A stretch of 35,520 bases of DNA, taken from an uncultured Monoglobus sp. (GTDB taxonomy: Bacteria > Bacillota > Clostridia > Monoglobales > Monoglobaceae). Shown in pieces: positions 25,062 through 33,693 of the stretch. The translations under genes and the position numbers were made by a program. The stretch is taken from contig CANRHV010000027.1 of assembly GCA_947630505.1 (NCBI GenBank), forward strand, positions 1 through 35,520, read 5' to 3'. Each line of letters opens with the position of its first letter. Position 1 is the stretch's first letter. The notes under the pieces are model-generated. The model was not told where the DNA came from. It did not search any database and was given only the letters and a program-made list of their open reading frames with translations.

Positions 25062-26546
25062 ATGAAGAAATTTTTGATCGGACTTTTGATATTTTGCGCG
25101 GCATTTACCGCGCCCGCTCTCTCGGCTTACGCGGAGGACAACAACAAAGTGACGGTGTATGTCAACGACCAAAAGCTCGCTTTTGACGCCGAGCCTATCG
25201 TGCTCGGGGGCAGGATCATGGTTCCGATGCGCGCTATTTTTGAAGCTTTGGGAGCCAATGTCAGCTGGGATTCGGGCACAAGAACAGCTATAGGCGTTAA
25301 GGACGGCGTTTCGGTCAGCCTGACTATCGGCAGCGGAACGATGTATGTTAATAACAAAAGCGTCGCTTTGGACGCGGCTCCCGTGCTCAGCGCGAGCGGC
25401 GACAGAACTTTGATCCCTCTGCGCGCCGTGTCCGAGGCGTACAGCTATGACGTCGAGTGGGAAAATTCCACAAAATCGGCGTATATCGGCACGCACGCGC
25501 GGCTTGATAACCTCAAAAACAGAGTTTCGGCAATGACGCTTGACGAAAAAATATATCAAATGATGATCGTGACTCCCGAGAGCATAACCGGCGTCGAGCG
25601 TGCCACATCCGCGGGCGACGCTACCAAAAGCGCCCTTGAGACCTATCCTGTGGGCGGCCTGATCTATTTCGCGCAAAATATTGAGGGCGCGGATCAGATA
25701 AAGCAGATGATAGCGAATACTCAGAGCTTCGCCAAAACGCCGCTGTTTATCTGCGTTGACGAGGAGGGCGGAAGCGTTTCGCGTCTGGGAAAGGCAAATA
25801 TCGGATTCCCCGCGATATCCTCGATGCGCGATATCGGAAACACCGGAGACACCGCCGCCGCGGCTGAAGTTGGAAACATTCTCGGCGCGAATCTTAAGGA
25901 TTTCGGCTTTAACGTGGACTTTGCCCCGGTGGCGGATGTGAACATAATCAGCAACTCCGCGCTGGGCAGCCGCTCGTTCGGCTCAGATCCGAATCTCGTG
26001 GCCTCGATGGTCGCGAGCGAGATAACCGCTATGCAGGACGCGGGAACAAGCGCCTGCGTTAAGCACTTCCCCGGCATGGGCTCGTCAAGCGCCGATACTC
26101 ACAACGGATTTGTAAAGACAAACAGAACGCTTGAGCAGTTCAGTTCCGCCGAGTTTATGCCCTTTGCGGCAGCGGCGCGGGCCGATGTTGACTTTGCCAT
26201 GGTCGGACATATCTCGGTTCCCGGAATAACCGGAAACGATATTCCGGCGTCTCTCTCGTCGATGATGATCTCAATACTGAGAAACGATATCGGATTCAGC
26301 GGAGTTGTTACCACGGACGCGCTGAACATGGGCGCGATAAACAATATATACACCACCACCGACGCCTGCGTGTCGGCGGTCCAAGCCGGAGTTGACATTC
26401 TGCTCATGCCGTCTGATATAAACGAGGCGCACTACGCTATCGGCACGGCGGTGCAAAACGGCGCGATCTCGGTTGAGAGGATCGACGAGAGCGTTATGAG
26501 AATACTTGACGCGAAGATGACAAGAGGATTGATTCCGGAGAATTAA
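25062..26546 (+). CDS. Secreted GH3 beta-N-acetylhexosaminidase with copper-amine-oxidase-N-like domain
   Basis: The 494-residue protein has a signal peptide (MKKFLIGLLIFCAAF..., cleavage near AYAE). Residues about 30-147 form a copper-amine-oxidase-N-like domain, two copies of a strand-turn unit (GGRIMVPMRAIFEALGANVS and RTLIPLRAVSEAYSYDVEW). Residues about 155-490 are a GH3 NagZ-like barrel. The NagZ signature KHFPG (334-338) is followed by DTH (345-347), whose His is the expected acid/base, and TDALNMG places the nucleophile at Asp419. NagZ-type enzymes remove N-acetylglucosamine from muropeptides or glycans; here export suggests action in the wall or on outside glycans. AGAGG precedes the ATG, and the open frame upstream contains the promoter. 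The ABC exporter genes follow after 28 bp. Confidence 0.92.
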   Translation: MKKFLIGLLIFCAAFTAPALSAYAEDNNKVTVYVNDQKLAFDAEPIVLGGRIMVPMRAIFEALGANVSWDSGTRTAIGVKDGVSVSLTIGSGTMYVNNKSVALDAAPVLSASGDRTLIPLRAVSEAYSYDVEWENSTKSAYIGTHARLDNLKNRVSAMTLDEKIYQMMIVTPESITGVERATSAGDATKSALETYPVGGLIYFAQNIEGADQIKQMIANTQSFAKTPLFICVDEEGGSVSRLGKANIGFPAISSMRDIGNTGDTAAAAEVGNILGANLKDFGFNVDFAPVADVNIISNSALGSRSFGSDPNLVASMVASEITAMQDAGTSACVKHFPGMGSSSADTHNGFVKTNRTLEQFSSAEFMPFAAAARADVDFAMVGHISVPGITGNDIPASLSSMMISILRNDIGFSGVVTTDALNMGAINNIYTTTDACVSAVQAGVDILLMPSDINEAHYAIGTAVQNGAISVERIDESVMRILDAKMTRGLIPEN

Positions 26547-26574
26547 AAGAACTCCTGAGATTGGAGGCGCTTGT

Positions 26575-28281
26575 TTGAAGCTGTACGCGCACTATTTCGG
26601 AAAGTATAAATGGGGATTTTTCGCCGCGGTCATATGCGTGGCGCTTGAGGCCCTTTGCGACCTTATGGGTCCGACGCTGATGTCGCACATTATCAACGAG
26701 GGCATAGGCGGCGGTTCGGTTTCGGCGGTATACTTCTGGGGTTTGCGCATGATTTTGATAACGGCGCTTGGCGCTGTTTTCGCCGCGTCCAGAAACATTT
26801 TGGCAAGCCGCACATCTCAGAGCTTCGGCGCCGAGCTGCGCTATGACCTTTTTAAAAAAATATTGAGTTTAAGACAGGAGAGCTGCGACCGTTTGGAAAG
26901 CGGCTCTCTTATTATCCGCATGACGGGCGACGTGACGCAGCTGACGCAGTTCGCCAACGGCACCATGCGGATATTTTTCAAAGCGCCCCTGACCTGCCTG
27001 GGCAGCATAGTCCTCGCCTCGATGCTGAATCTCCGCATGAGTGTGATCGTCTATTCGCTGGTGGCGGTCGTGGGCGTTTTGCTGTTTATAAGCATGAGAC
27101 TGTCGCATCCCGCGTTCCGAAAGCTGCAAAAATCAATGGACGCGCTGAACACCGCGGCCGAGGAATATCTGATGGGCGTTCGGCTGGTTAAGGCCTTCGG
27201 CACATACGATGAGGAGACCGAGCGTTTTGAAATCAAAAATACCGACCTATACAAAAAAGGCGTGCGCGCCCAAATCGTTATAACGCTTATATCGCCTATC
27301 CTGACTCTGGCGGTAGGCTTCGCCACGGGAGCGGCGCTGCTGCTGGGCAGCAGACTGTTCGGCCTCGGACTGACGCAGCCCGGCCAGATCTCGGCGTTTA
27401 TCGTGTATATGACGCAGATATTGTCATCCCTTATGATGATAACAAACATATTCAACACGTTTGTCAGAACGCGCGCCTCGTTCGAGAGGGTCAGCGAGGT
27501 GCTGAGCAGCGCCGATGATTTTGAGGATATAGGCACGTCGCCAAAAATCAAGGGCGGAGTCGAGTTTAAAAACGTGACGTTTTCGTATCCCGGTTCCAGC
27601 GGTTTGCCGTCGCTGAAAAATTTGTCGTTTAAGGTCGAGCCGGGCGAGAGGATCGCAATAATCGGCCCCACCGGCTCGGGTAAATCAACGATCGCATGGC
27701 TTTTGATGCGGCTTTATGACGTGACGGACGGCGAAATTCTGGTTGACGGCATCGACATCAGGGACATAAAAATTTCCGATCTGCGCGGCGCTATCGCGCC
27801 GGTGCCGCAAAAGGCGACTCTTTTTTCGGGCACAGTGCGCGACAACGTGAACTGGGCCGACCCGAGCGCGTCCGACGAGCGCACAACCGCCGCCCTGAAA
27901 GCCGCGGAGGCGAACTTTGTGTTTAACATGAAAAAAGGCGCCGACAGTCTTTTGGGCAGCGGCGGCGTCAATGTCTCGGGCGGGCAAAAACAGCGGATCT
28001 CGATCGCCCGCGCGCTGATGAAAGACGCGCCGATACTTATATTGGACGACGCCACAAGCGCGCTTGACCCGATAACCGAAAAAAAGGTCAAGCAAAACAT
28101 ATCCGGCGGCGAACGCACTGTTATGCTTATCACGCAGCGATGCTCGGCCGCTATGGACGCCGATAAAATTCTGGTGCTCAACGAGGGCGCCCTCGCGGGT
28201 CTTGGCAAGCACGAAGACCTGCTTGAAACATGCCCGATATATCGGGACATATACGATTCTCAGACGGTGGAGGTGGTGTAG
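26575..28281 (+). CDS. ABC exporter half-transporter, degenerate Walker B subunit
   Basis: The 568-residue protein has six transmembrane helices (about 1-320) and a nucleotide-binding domain (about 335-568). Walker A is GPTGSGKST with Lys370, the signature VSGGQ is at 467-471, and Walker B is LILDDATSALD. The residue after Asp491 is Asp492 instead of the catalytic Glu, as in the non-hydrolysing half of heterodimeric exporters such as TM287/288 or LmrCD. The start is TTG, seven bases after GGAGG; no good ATG is near. The partner gene begins one base after its stop. The substrate is not evident; a drug, peptide or lipid is possible. It follows the hexosaminidase gene closely, so the three are likely one transcript. 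Confidence 0.93.
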   Translation: MKLYAHYFGKYKWGFFAAVICVALEALCDLMGPTLMSHIINEGIGGGSVSAVYFWGLRMILITALGAVFAASRNILASRTSQSFGAELRYDLFKKILSLRQESCDRLESGSLIIRMTGDVTQLTQFANGTMRIFFKAPLTCLGSIVLASMLNLRMSVIVYSLVAVVGVLLFISMRLSHPAFRKLQKSMDALNTAAEEYLMGVRLVKAFGTYDEETERFEIKNTDLYKKGVRAQIVITLISPILTLAVGFATGAALLLGSRLFGLGLTQPGQISAFIVYMTQILSSLMMITNIFNTFVRTRASFERVSEVLSSADDFEDIGTSPKIKGGVEFKNVTFSYPGSSGLPSLKNLSFKVEPGERIAIIGPTGSGKSTIAWLLMRLYDVTDGEILVDGIDIRDIKISDLRGAIAPVPQKATLFSGTVRDNVNWADPSASDERTTAALKAAEANFVFNMKKGADSLLGSGGVNVSGGQKQRISIARALMKDAPILILDDATSALDPITEKKVKQNISGGERTVMLITQRCSAAMDADKILVLNEGALAGLGKHEDLLETCPIYRDIYDSQTVEVV

Positions 28282-28282
28282 C

Positions 28283-30112
28283 ATGGCCGACGCGAATCAA
28301 CGCAAACGGGCGGAAATGCCGCGCATGGGCGGCCCGAAGGTGGGCGGTGTGGCGCGTTTCTCGAACAACGAGCGCGCCAAGAACCAAAAAGGAACGCTGA
28401 TCCGTCTTATGTCCGTTTATATGAAATTCAAAAAGTCGGTTATCGCGGCGGTAGTTCTCACGCTGATGTCGTCGGGCATATCGGTGCTGATCCCGCTGTA
28501 TGTGGGCAAAGCCTTCAACGCGTTTGTGCCCGAGCTCATGCGGGTTGATCTTGGTATGCTCTACACCATGACCGCGATAATCGTCGGTCTTTACATAACG
28601 AACTGGGTCATAAACACAATAAGCTCTGTTACTATCCTCAAGGTTTCGCAGAAACTGGTCTCGGCGCTGCGCTCCGAGCTGTTTGCCAAGCTCCAGAAAC
28701 TGCCGCTCGGATTTTTTGACACGACCCAGAGGGGCGACACCATGAGCCGTCTCACCAACGACACCGACACGATAAGCGGCACGATCGCCCAGTCCGCCAC
28801 ACAGCTGGCGTCGGCGGCTCTGACGCTCATCGGCTCGCTTGTTGTTATGCTGTCGCTCAGCGTCACGCTGACGCTGACGGTGCTTGTGTGCGTGCCGATG
28901 GTATTTCTGCTGACAAAAGTCATAGCCTCAAGGAGCCGCAGCAATTTTTACAGGCAGCAGCGCGCTTTGGGCGAGCTGGGCGGAGTTATAGAGGAAAGCA
29001 TATACGGCCTTAAAATGATAAAGACCTTCTCAAAAGAGGATGCCAAGCTTGAGGAATTCAAGGAGATAAACGAGGAGCTCAGGGCGAGCGGCACCGCGGC
29101 GCAGACCTGGGCGGGATATATGATGCCGCTGATGAACATAATCAACAATCTGACCTTCGCTATCACAGCCACTGTGGGCGGTATCCTGTGCGCCAAGCAC
29201 GGGCTGCTTATCGGTACGGCGGTCAGCTTTATGACATACTCAAAGCAGTTCGCCACGCCTCTCAATTCGATCGCGGGTCTGTTTAACAACATCCAATCGG
29301 CTCTGGCGGGCGCGGAGCGCGTTTTCGAGATTCTTGACGAGAACGAGGAAACGCCCGACAGCGAAAATGCCGTGAGCATGGACGACATGAGGGGCGAGAT
29401 CGAATTTAAAAACGTGTGCTTTTCGTATATTCCCGGAAGACCGGTACTTAAAAACATCTCATTCAAGGTTAGGCCCGGAGAGAACGCGGCGCTTGTGGGC
29501 GAGACGGGCTCGGGCAAGACCACTATCATAAATCTGCTGACGCGATTTTACGACGCGGACAGCGGGGAGATACTGCTCGACGGCGTGAATATCCGCGACA
29601 TCAAGCGCGAGAGCCTGGAAAAATGCTTCTCGGTGGTCCTGCAGGACACCTGCCTGTTTACCGGGACGATACTCGACAATATCAAATATTCCCGCCCCGA
29701 AGCCTCGCGCGAGCAGGTGATAGAGGCCGCGCGTCTGGCGAGAGCCGACGGATTCATCCGCCGTCTGCCAAACGGTTATGACACTATGGTCTCGGGCAGC
29801 CGCGACAGTCTGAGCATGGGTCAGCGGCAGCTGATCGCGATCGCCCGCGCTCTGCTTCACAGCAGCCCGGTACTGGTGCTTGACGAGGCGACCGGCTCGG
29901 TAGACACCAAGACCGAGAAGGACATTCAGCGGGCGCTGCTCAACCTTATGGAAAACCGCACGGGCATCACCATAGCTCACCGCCTGTCCACGATCCGCGA
30001 CGCGGACAATATAATCGTAATACACAACGGCGAGATCTGCGAAAGCGGCACCCACGCCGAGCTTATGGCGCTCAAAGGCAGATACTACGCGGCCAACATA
30101 GCGATTAGCTAA
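28283..30112 (+). CDS. ABC exporter half-transporter, catalytic subunit
   Basis: The 609-residue protein opens with a charged, glycine-rich cytoplasmic extension (RKRAEMPRMGGPKVGGV), then six helices (about 45-350) and a nucleotide-binding domain. Walker A is GETGSGKTT (406-414, Lys412), the signature is LSMGQRQ (510-516) and Walker B LVLDEATGSVD has Asp534 and catalytic Glu535. The non-standard LSMGQ signature pairs with the degenerate site of the partner, while this Walker B pairs with the partner's intact VSGGQ, giving one active and one dead ATP site. The ATG overlaps the partner's stop region and has GGAGG nine bases upstream. The last codons (GCG ATT AGC TAA) merge with the dispersed repeat that follows, so the repeat appears to supply the C-terminus. 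Confidence 0.95.
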   Translation: MADANQRKRAEMPRMGGPKVGGVARFSNNERAKNQKGTLIRLMSVYMKFKKSVIAAVVLTLMSSGISVLIPLYVGKAFNAFVPELMRVDLGMLYTMTAIIVGLYITNWVINTISSVTILKVSQKLVSALRSELFAKLQKLPLGFFDTTQRGDTMSRLTNDTDTISGTIAQSATQLASAALTLIGSLVVMLSLSVTLTLTVLVCVPMVFLLTKVIASRSRSNFYRQQRALGELGGVIEESIYGLKMIKTFSKEDAKLEEFKEINEELRASGTAAQTWAGYMMPLMNIINNLTFAITATVGGILCAKHGLLIGTAVSFMTYSKQFATPLNSIAGLFNNIQSALAGAERVFEILDENEETPDSENAVSMDDMRGEIEFKNVCFSYIPGRPVLKNISFKVRPGENAALVGETGSGKTTIINLLTRFYDADSGEILLDGVNIRDIKRESLEKCFSVVLQDTCLFTGTILDNIKYSRPEASREQVIEAARLARADGFIRRLPNGYDTMVSGSRDSLSMGQRQLIAIARALLHSSPVLVLDEATGSVDTKTEKDIQRALLNLMENRTGITIAHRLSTIRDADNIIVIHNGEICESGTHAELMALKGRYYAANIAIS

Positions 30113-30231
30113 CGTAGCGATTAGTGATTAGCGAATAGCGATTAGGGCGGGCGATTTATATTAGGCTCGCCCCTTGGGGAGAGCTGGCTGCGGCTTGTCC
30201 GCAGACTGAGAGGGGTCAACGTAGCGATAAG
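30101..30231. repeat. Dispersed palindromic repeat, second copy, overlapping the ABC gene end
   Basis: The tail with near-repeats of gcgattagt (30101-30145) and module B (30164-30215: ctcgccccttggggagagct, ctgcgg-cttgt-ccgcag, actgagagggg) match the reverse complement of 3209-3313 with few differences. It starts inside the last codons of the ABC gene. Module A of the first copy is absent here. No clear T-run follows the hairpin, so it is not an obvious terminator. Confidence 0.82.
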
Positions 30232-30304
30232 TAATTTGTTATACCACATACCACAGAACAAAAGTAATATATGCTATATCTTATATAACGATAAATAAAA
30301 GTCT

Positions 30305-30470
30305 ACAATGTCCACACAAAATCCACACTGATTTTGATAAAGTGTGGACACCGCAAAGCCCGTGAAAACGTTGGTTTTGAAAAAAAGTCCACACTTCCAC
30401 ACTTTTTTTCAAATATATATATATAAGAAAAAAACAAAAATTTATAACAGTATTGTTTTCACTGTGGATG
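30305..30470. other. Non-coding AT-rich region with six TCCACA/TGTGGA motifs
   Basis: TCCACA occurs at 30311, 30322, 30388 and 30396, and TGTGGA at 30343 and 30463, followed or flanked by an AT-rich run with alternating TA (30401-30450). The motifs match the TCCACA core of DnaA boxes but not the full TTATCCACA. The region contains no gene that I can support. Confidence 0.45.
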
Positions 30471-30483
30471 TGTAGACATAGCG

Positions 30484-30513
30484 AATAGAAAACCCCTCCC
30501 GCGGGCGGGAGGG
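30484..30513 (-). terminator. Rho-independent terminator of the DUF975-GH26-PAS operon
   Basis: The inverted repeat ccctcccgc / gcgggaggg (30494-30513) is followed on the minus strand by GTTTTCTATT. It begins 6 bp after the PAS gene stop. Confidence 0.8.
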
Positions 30514-30519
30514 ATTTAT

Positions 30520-30900
30520 TTATGCCATGTCATAGGGCTCGGCGGTTTCGGGAGTTCGGTACTCGTGTTTTTCGTAGTATCCGATAAGCTCTCCCGAATC
30601 ATCGTGCAGGGCTACCATGTAAACGTCCTTGTTTTCTTTTGTGTTGTGAAACGTGAATACAATGTTGTTATCTTTGCTTTTTTTGAACCACGCGACGACC
30701 TTTTCGATCGACTCCCGCGACTTCGGGCTGTGGCAGTCCATCAGGCTTTGCCCGACAAGCGCCGATCCTCCGCGCTTTGAGTACCGCTCGCATGCGGCGG
30801 GGTTCATATAAATTATCGTGTGGCTCAGGTCGCAGATAACCACCGCGCACTTGTCCGCATCGATCACGCTTTTAAAGTATTGCGATAAATTAATGTCCAT
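30520..30900 (-). CDS. Stand-alone PAS domain protein
   Basis: The 126-residue protein is essentially a single PAS fold: CAVVICDLSHTIIYMNPAAC, then RYSKRGGSALVGQSLMDCHS, then NNIVFTFHN and DVYMVALHDDSGELIGYYEK, the last being the PAC-like strand pair. There is no kinase, GGDEF or DNA-binding output domain, so it may be a small ligand or redox sensor acting through partner proteins. AAAGGA lies upstream of the ATG at 30900; an in-frame ATG at 30927 lacks a ribosome binding site. It is the last gene of the minus-strand operon, 31 bp after the GH26-like gene. The ligand is unknown. Confidence 0.88.
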   Translation of the reverse strand: MDINLSQYFKSVIDADKCAVVICDLSHTIIYMNPAACERYSKRGGSALVGQSLMDCHSPKSRESIEKVVAWFKKSKDNNIVFTFHNTKENKDVYMVALHDDSGELIGYYEKHEYRTPETAEPYDMA

Positions 30901-30931
30901 AATGATGTCCTTTCTAAATCTCTTCATCCTC

Positions 30932-32779
30932 TTACTCTATCGTCACCGTTCCGGTCGCTTCGTCCCACGATACCGCGCGGTCGAGAGCTTCCGAAACCGC
31001 GCGCAGCGGCACGAATGTCACATCGTCGATCAACTTTGCCGGAGCGTCCAGAATTATTTCTTTTCCATTTTTTGTCATAACGTCGCTGCCTATCTCAAGG
31101 GTCACCGAATCGCCGCTCTTTAGAGCCGTGACCGTTTTATCGGCGTCATCCCACAGCACATCGCAGCCCAGCGCCTCAAATATGGCGCGCATCGGGACCA
31201 GCGTGCGGTCGTTTTCGATAACGGGCGGTTTTTCGAATTCCATTTCCTCGCCGTCCAAAACGACCCTGACGGTTTGCGCGTATGTCACGTCAAACTCCTT
31301 GCTGTCAAGCACGACGCCGCCCGACAGCTTCTGCGCCGTCAGCTTGTGCTTTCCGCGGCTTAAATTCTCGCCGCTCAACGTGAACGAGTAGGGCGGATAA
31401 CAGCTCTCGAAAACATTTTCGCCGTCGATCAGGTAACGCGTCATCAGATACAGCGCCTTCGGCTCGTAGGCGTACGCCGAGATATTCAGCGATTCGCCGC
31501 CCGCTATGTCAATTTCGCGCTCGCCGCTGATATCGACATACTCGATCGGGGAGTATGACGGATACTCAAGCAGGAACGGCGGCTTGCTCACCGCCTGCTT
31601 CACGGCCTGTGACAGCTCAAGCACATTCACGAGACGATATTTATAGTAGTCGCTGTCCACATTGCGGTTGAAGTTAATATATATCTTTATCTCGGGGAAC
31701 ACGCGCGGCAGCTCGTAATAATATCTCTTGAGCTGCTGCTGCGCCCAGTCGACAAACTCTTTGCCGTCTTTGTATTCGGGCCTGCCCGGAGTCTCGCCGA
31801 AGCCCACGCTGCCCTCGGTTATGACGTACGGCTTTTTCACGCCGTATCCGTCCATATAATCGATCAGCGCCTTGGCGCCTATCACCGCGTTGCTGTAGTC
31901 GCCCGCAACAAAAGACACGCTGTTTGCGTAATTCGTCTGCAGCGGATCGCCCTGAAAATACGGCATAACATAGAGGCTCATACCTATCCAGTCAACGTAC
32001 TCGTCACCGGGATAGTAGTCGATCAGTTTGATGTTGACCGAGCCCACGTTGTTGGGCGGCCACACGACCGCGATATTGTCCTTGGTGTGGGCGTAGTCCG
32101 CCACATAGCGGAACAGCTCTTTAAAATTCTCGGGATGCGTGAAGTTGTCGTTGATATTAAACTCCTTGGCGAACACGAGCAGAACGTCGTCGCCCGATAT
32201 CGACATGTTGTCGATCGTGTTCATTATGTAATTCGAGTAATCCTCGGGGTCCATTTCCTTATCTTTAAAGGCGCAGTTCCAGTTGTAAAGGTGCAGTTTT
32301 CCTGTGCGCTCGCTATACGGCGCTATATCCGCCCGCTCGTATCCCGAGGCGTTTGTCAGACTTTGGTCGAACCAAATATACTCGGTGTCGAGCGCGTTGC
32401 TAAAACTGTCATAGGGCACGTCAAACGGCGTGCCGTGATATATGCCGCTGCCCGGCTCGAACTTGCCGCCTCTGAAATAACGGTTTTCGGCGGGCGCCTC
32501 GCGGTACAGCCTGAAATCCGGAGCGTTACATATTTTTTCCATGCGGCTCATATTTTCGCCTATCGTATCGGTCGAGGCGTCCTTGGTTGTGTCCGCCGAG
32601 GGCCTCGATGTCACATCCGCCGAAGGCTGCGGCGACACATCCGGCGTTACCTCCGCCGACACGGACGGTGACGGCTGCGGCGTCACATCCGCCGAAACGG
32701 CGGCAAAATTCAGCGCGGCCGCGGCACATATGGCGGCAGCGCTGATCCTTCTCAAAATCTTTGATAAGCTTGCTTTCAT
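30932..32779 (-). CDS. Secreted GH26-like glycoside hydrolase with copper-amine-oxidase-N-like domain
   Basis: The 615-residue protein has a signal peptide (about 1-30), a Pro/Ser/Thr-rich linker (about 31-75), a TIM-barrel region (about 85-440) and a C-terminal copper-amine-oxidase-N-like domain (about 505-615; RTLVPMRAIFEALGCDV, TFVPLRAVSEALDRAV). Barrel motifs resemble GH26 mannanases: FAKEFN with candidate acid/base Glu206, YYPGDEYVDWIGMSLYV, and VITEGSVG with candidate nucleophile Glu322. A beta-rich segment (about 445-500) links the two. GH26 assignment is moderate; the target may be beta-mannan or a similar glycan. The start at 32779 (MKASLSKI) gives a clean signal peptide but only a weak ribosome binding site, and an ATG at 32797 is possible. 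The longer upstream frame overlaps the DUF975 gene and was rejected. Confidence 0.8.
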   Translation of the reverse strand: MKASLSKILRRISAAAICAAAALNFAAVSADVTPQPSPSVSAEVTPDVSPQPSADVTSRPSADTTKDASTDTIGENMSRMEKICNAPDFRLYREAPAENRYFRGGKFEPGSGIYHGTPFDVPYDSFSNALDTEYIWFDQSLTNASGYERADIAPYSERTGKLHLYNWNCAFKDKEMDPEDYSNYIMNTIDNMSISGDDVLLVFAKEFNINDNFTHPENFKELFRYVADYAHTKDNIAVVWPPNNVGSVNIKLIDYYPGDEYVDWIGMSLYVMPYFQGDPLQTNYANSVSFVAGDYSNAVIGAKALIDYMDGYGVKKPYVITEGSVGFGETPGRPEYKDGKEFVDWAQQQLKRYYYELPRVFPEIKIYINFNRNVDSDYYKYRLVNVLELSQAVKQAVSKPPFLLEYPSYSPIEYVDISGEREIDIAGGESLNISAYAYEPKALYLMTRYLIDGENVFESCYPPYSFTLSGENLSRGKHKLTAQKLSGGVVLDSKEFDVTYAQTVRVVLDGEEMEFEKPPVIENDRTLVPMRAIFEALGCDVLWDDADKTVTALKSGDSVTLEIGSDVMTKNGKEIILDAPAKLIDDVTFVPLRAVSEALDRAVSWDEATGTVTIE

Positions 32780-32802
32780 AATAATCCCGGTGATCATTTT
32801 GT

Positions 32803-33546
32803 TTAAAATGTTTGCTGCGGGCTTATGTACTCGGCTCCCGCCGAGCGTATTCCTCGCAAATACTCGTAAAAGTTTGCCTGAGCGGTGCTCATGTACGGGC
32901 TCAGGAAAATGAAGCCGATACCGCCGGTGATTATGCATAAAAGTATCCATCCGATAAAGCTCAGATGCAGCTTAAAGAGCTCCCATTTATGTCCGCGCAT
33001 CATTTCCTTGCTGGCGTTCAGCGCGTCAAGAGCCGAAATATTGTCGTTATCGGCCAGGATATAAAAAGCCATTGAATATCTGTAGCCCGCGATTATTCCC
33101 GGAATAATAAAGAGCAGCGACCACAAGGCCGTGAAGATCGAGATAAGCAGCTGCAGCAGCACCGCGCGGCCGAATTTTTCCGCGCCGCTCGTGAAACCGC
33201 CGAAGATCTCACCTATCACCGGCTGCGCGCCGCGGACGAATTTAAGCAGGTAGCGTGAAACTCCGTACAGCAGAGCCGCGGATAACACAAAAACCGCTAT
33301 CTCGCCCAGAAACGCGGGGATCGAGAGAAGCGTCGGAACGGTCGACGACATGTGATAATACGCTCCGTAGGAGTCGCTGTAGAATTGCGAAGAGCGCGTA
33401 AATATGCTGTAAATTTGAAGCGGAAGATTGGTGAGAAGCGACAGAGCCGCCACCGCCAGAGACGGCACGATCAGAGCGGCGATAACCGCGCCCCAGTGCC
33501 CTCTGAGCTGATTCAGAGCCAGCGTTTTAAAATTTTTGCTTTTCAT
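32803..33546 (-). CDS. DUF975 family integral membrane protein
   Basis: The 247-residue protein has five or six hydrophobic helices and the DUF975 pattern: MKSKNFKTLALNQLRGHWGA at the start, LLFIIPGIIAGYRYSMAFYI in the middle, and SFIGWILLCIITGGIGFIFL before the final PYMSTAQANFYEYL. The segment ALNASKEMMRGHKWELF is also typical. The family is common in Firmicutes and its function is not known. AAAGGAG lies seven bases before the ATG. It is the first gene of the operon with the GH26-like and PAS genes, so it may help in envelope or export functions, but this is context only. Confidence 0.93.
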   Translation of the reverse strand: MKSKNFKTLALNQLRGHWGAVIAALIVPSLAVAALSLLTNLPLQIYSIFTRSSQFYSDSYGAYYHMSSTVPTLLSIPAFLGEIAVFVLSAALLYGVSRYLLKFVRGAQPVIGEIFGGFTSGAEKFGRAVLLQLLISIFTALWSLLFIIPGIIAGYRYSMAFYILADNDNISALDALNASKEMMRGHKWELFKLHLSFIGWILLCIITGGIGFIFLSPYMSTAQANFYEYLRGIRSAGAEYISPQQTF

Positions 33547-33579
33547 TGTAAAACTCCTTTCAAGCAAATAATCAAAGAA

Positions 33580-33608
33580 ATTATAACACATAAGCTTTTG
33601 ATTGTCAA
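33580..33608 (-). promoter_or_regulatory. Consensus sigma-A promoter of the DUF975 operon
   Basis: Perfect TTGACA (33603-33608), 17-bp spacer, perfect TATAAT (33580-33585) on the minus strand, about 33 bp upstream of the DUF975 start. Confidence 0.92.
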
Positions 33609-33693
33609 ATACGCGCAAGAAATTTCTTTGGGCATAATCCAAATTTTGCGCGAATATATTTTATTGACACAATCTATTCGCGGAGGAGAAAAA

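Noticed and set aside
30305-30470. Chromosomal origin of replication
   Set aside because: There is no dnaA, dnaN, rpmH or gidA context, and no motif matches the full DnaA box; kept only as a motif cluster.
32780-32950. Longer N-terminus for the GH26-like protein
   Set aside because: It would overlap the DUF975 gene and bury the signal peptide 57 residues inside the protein.
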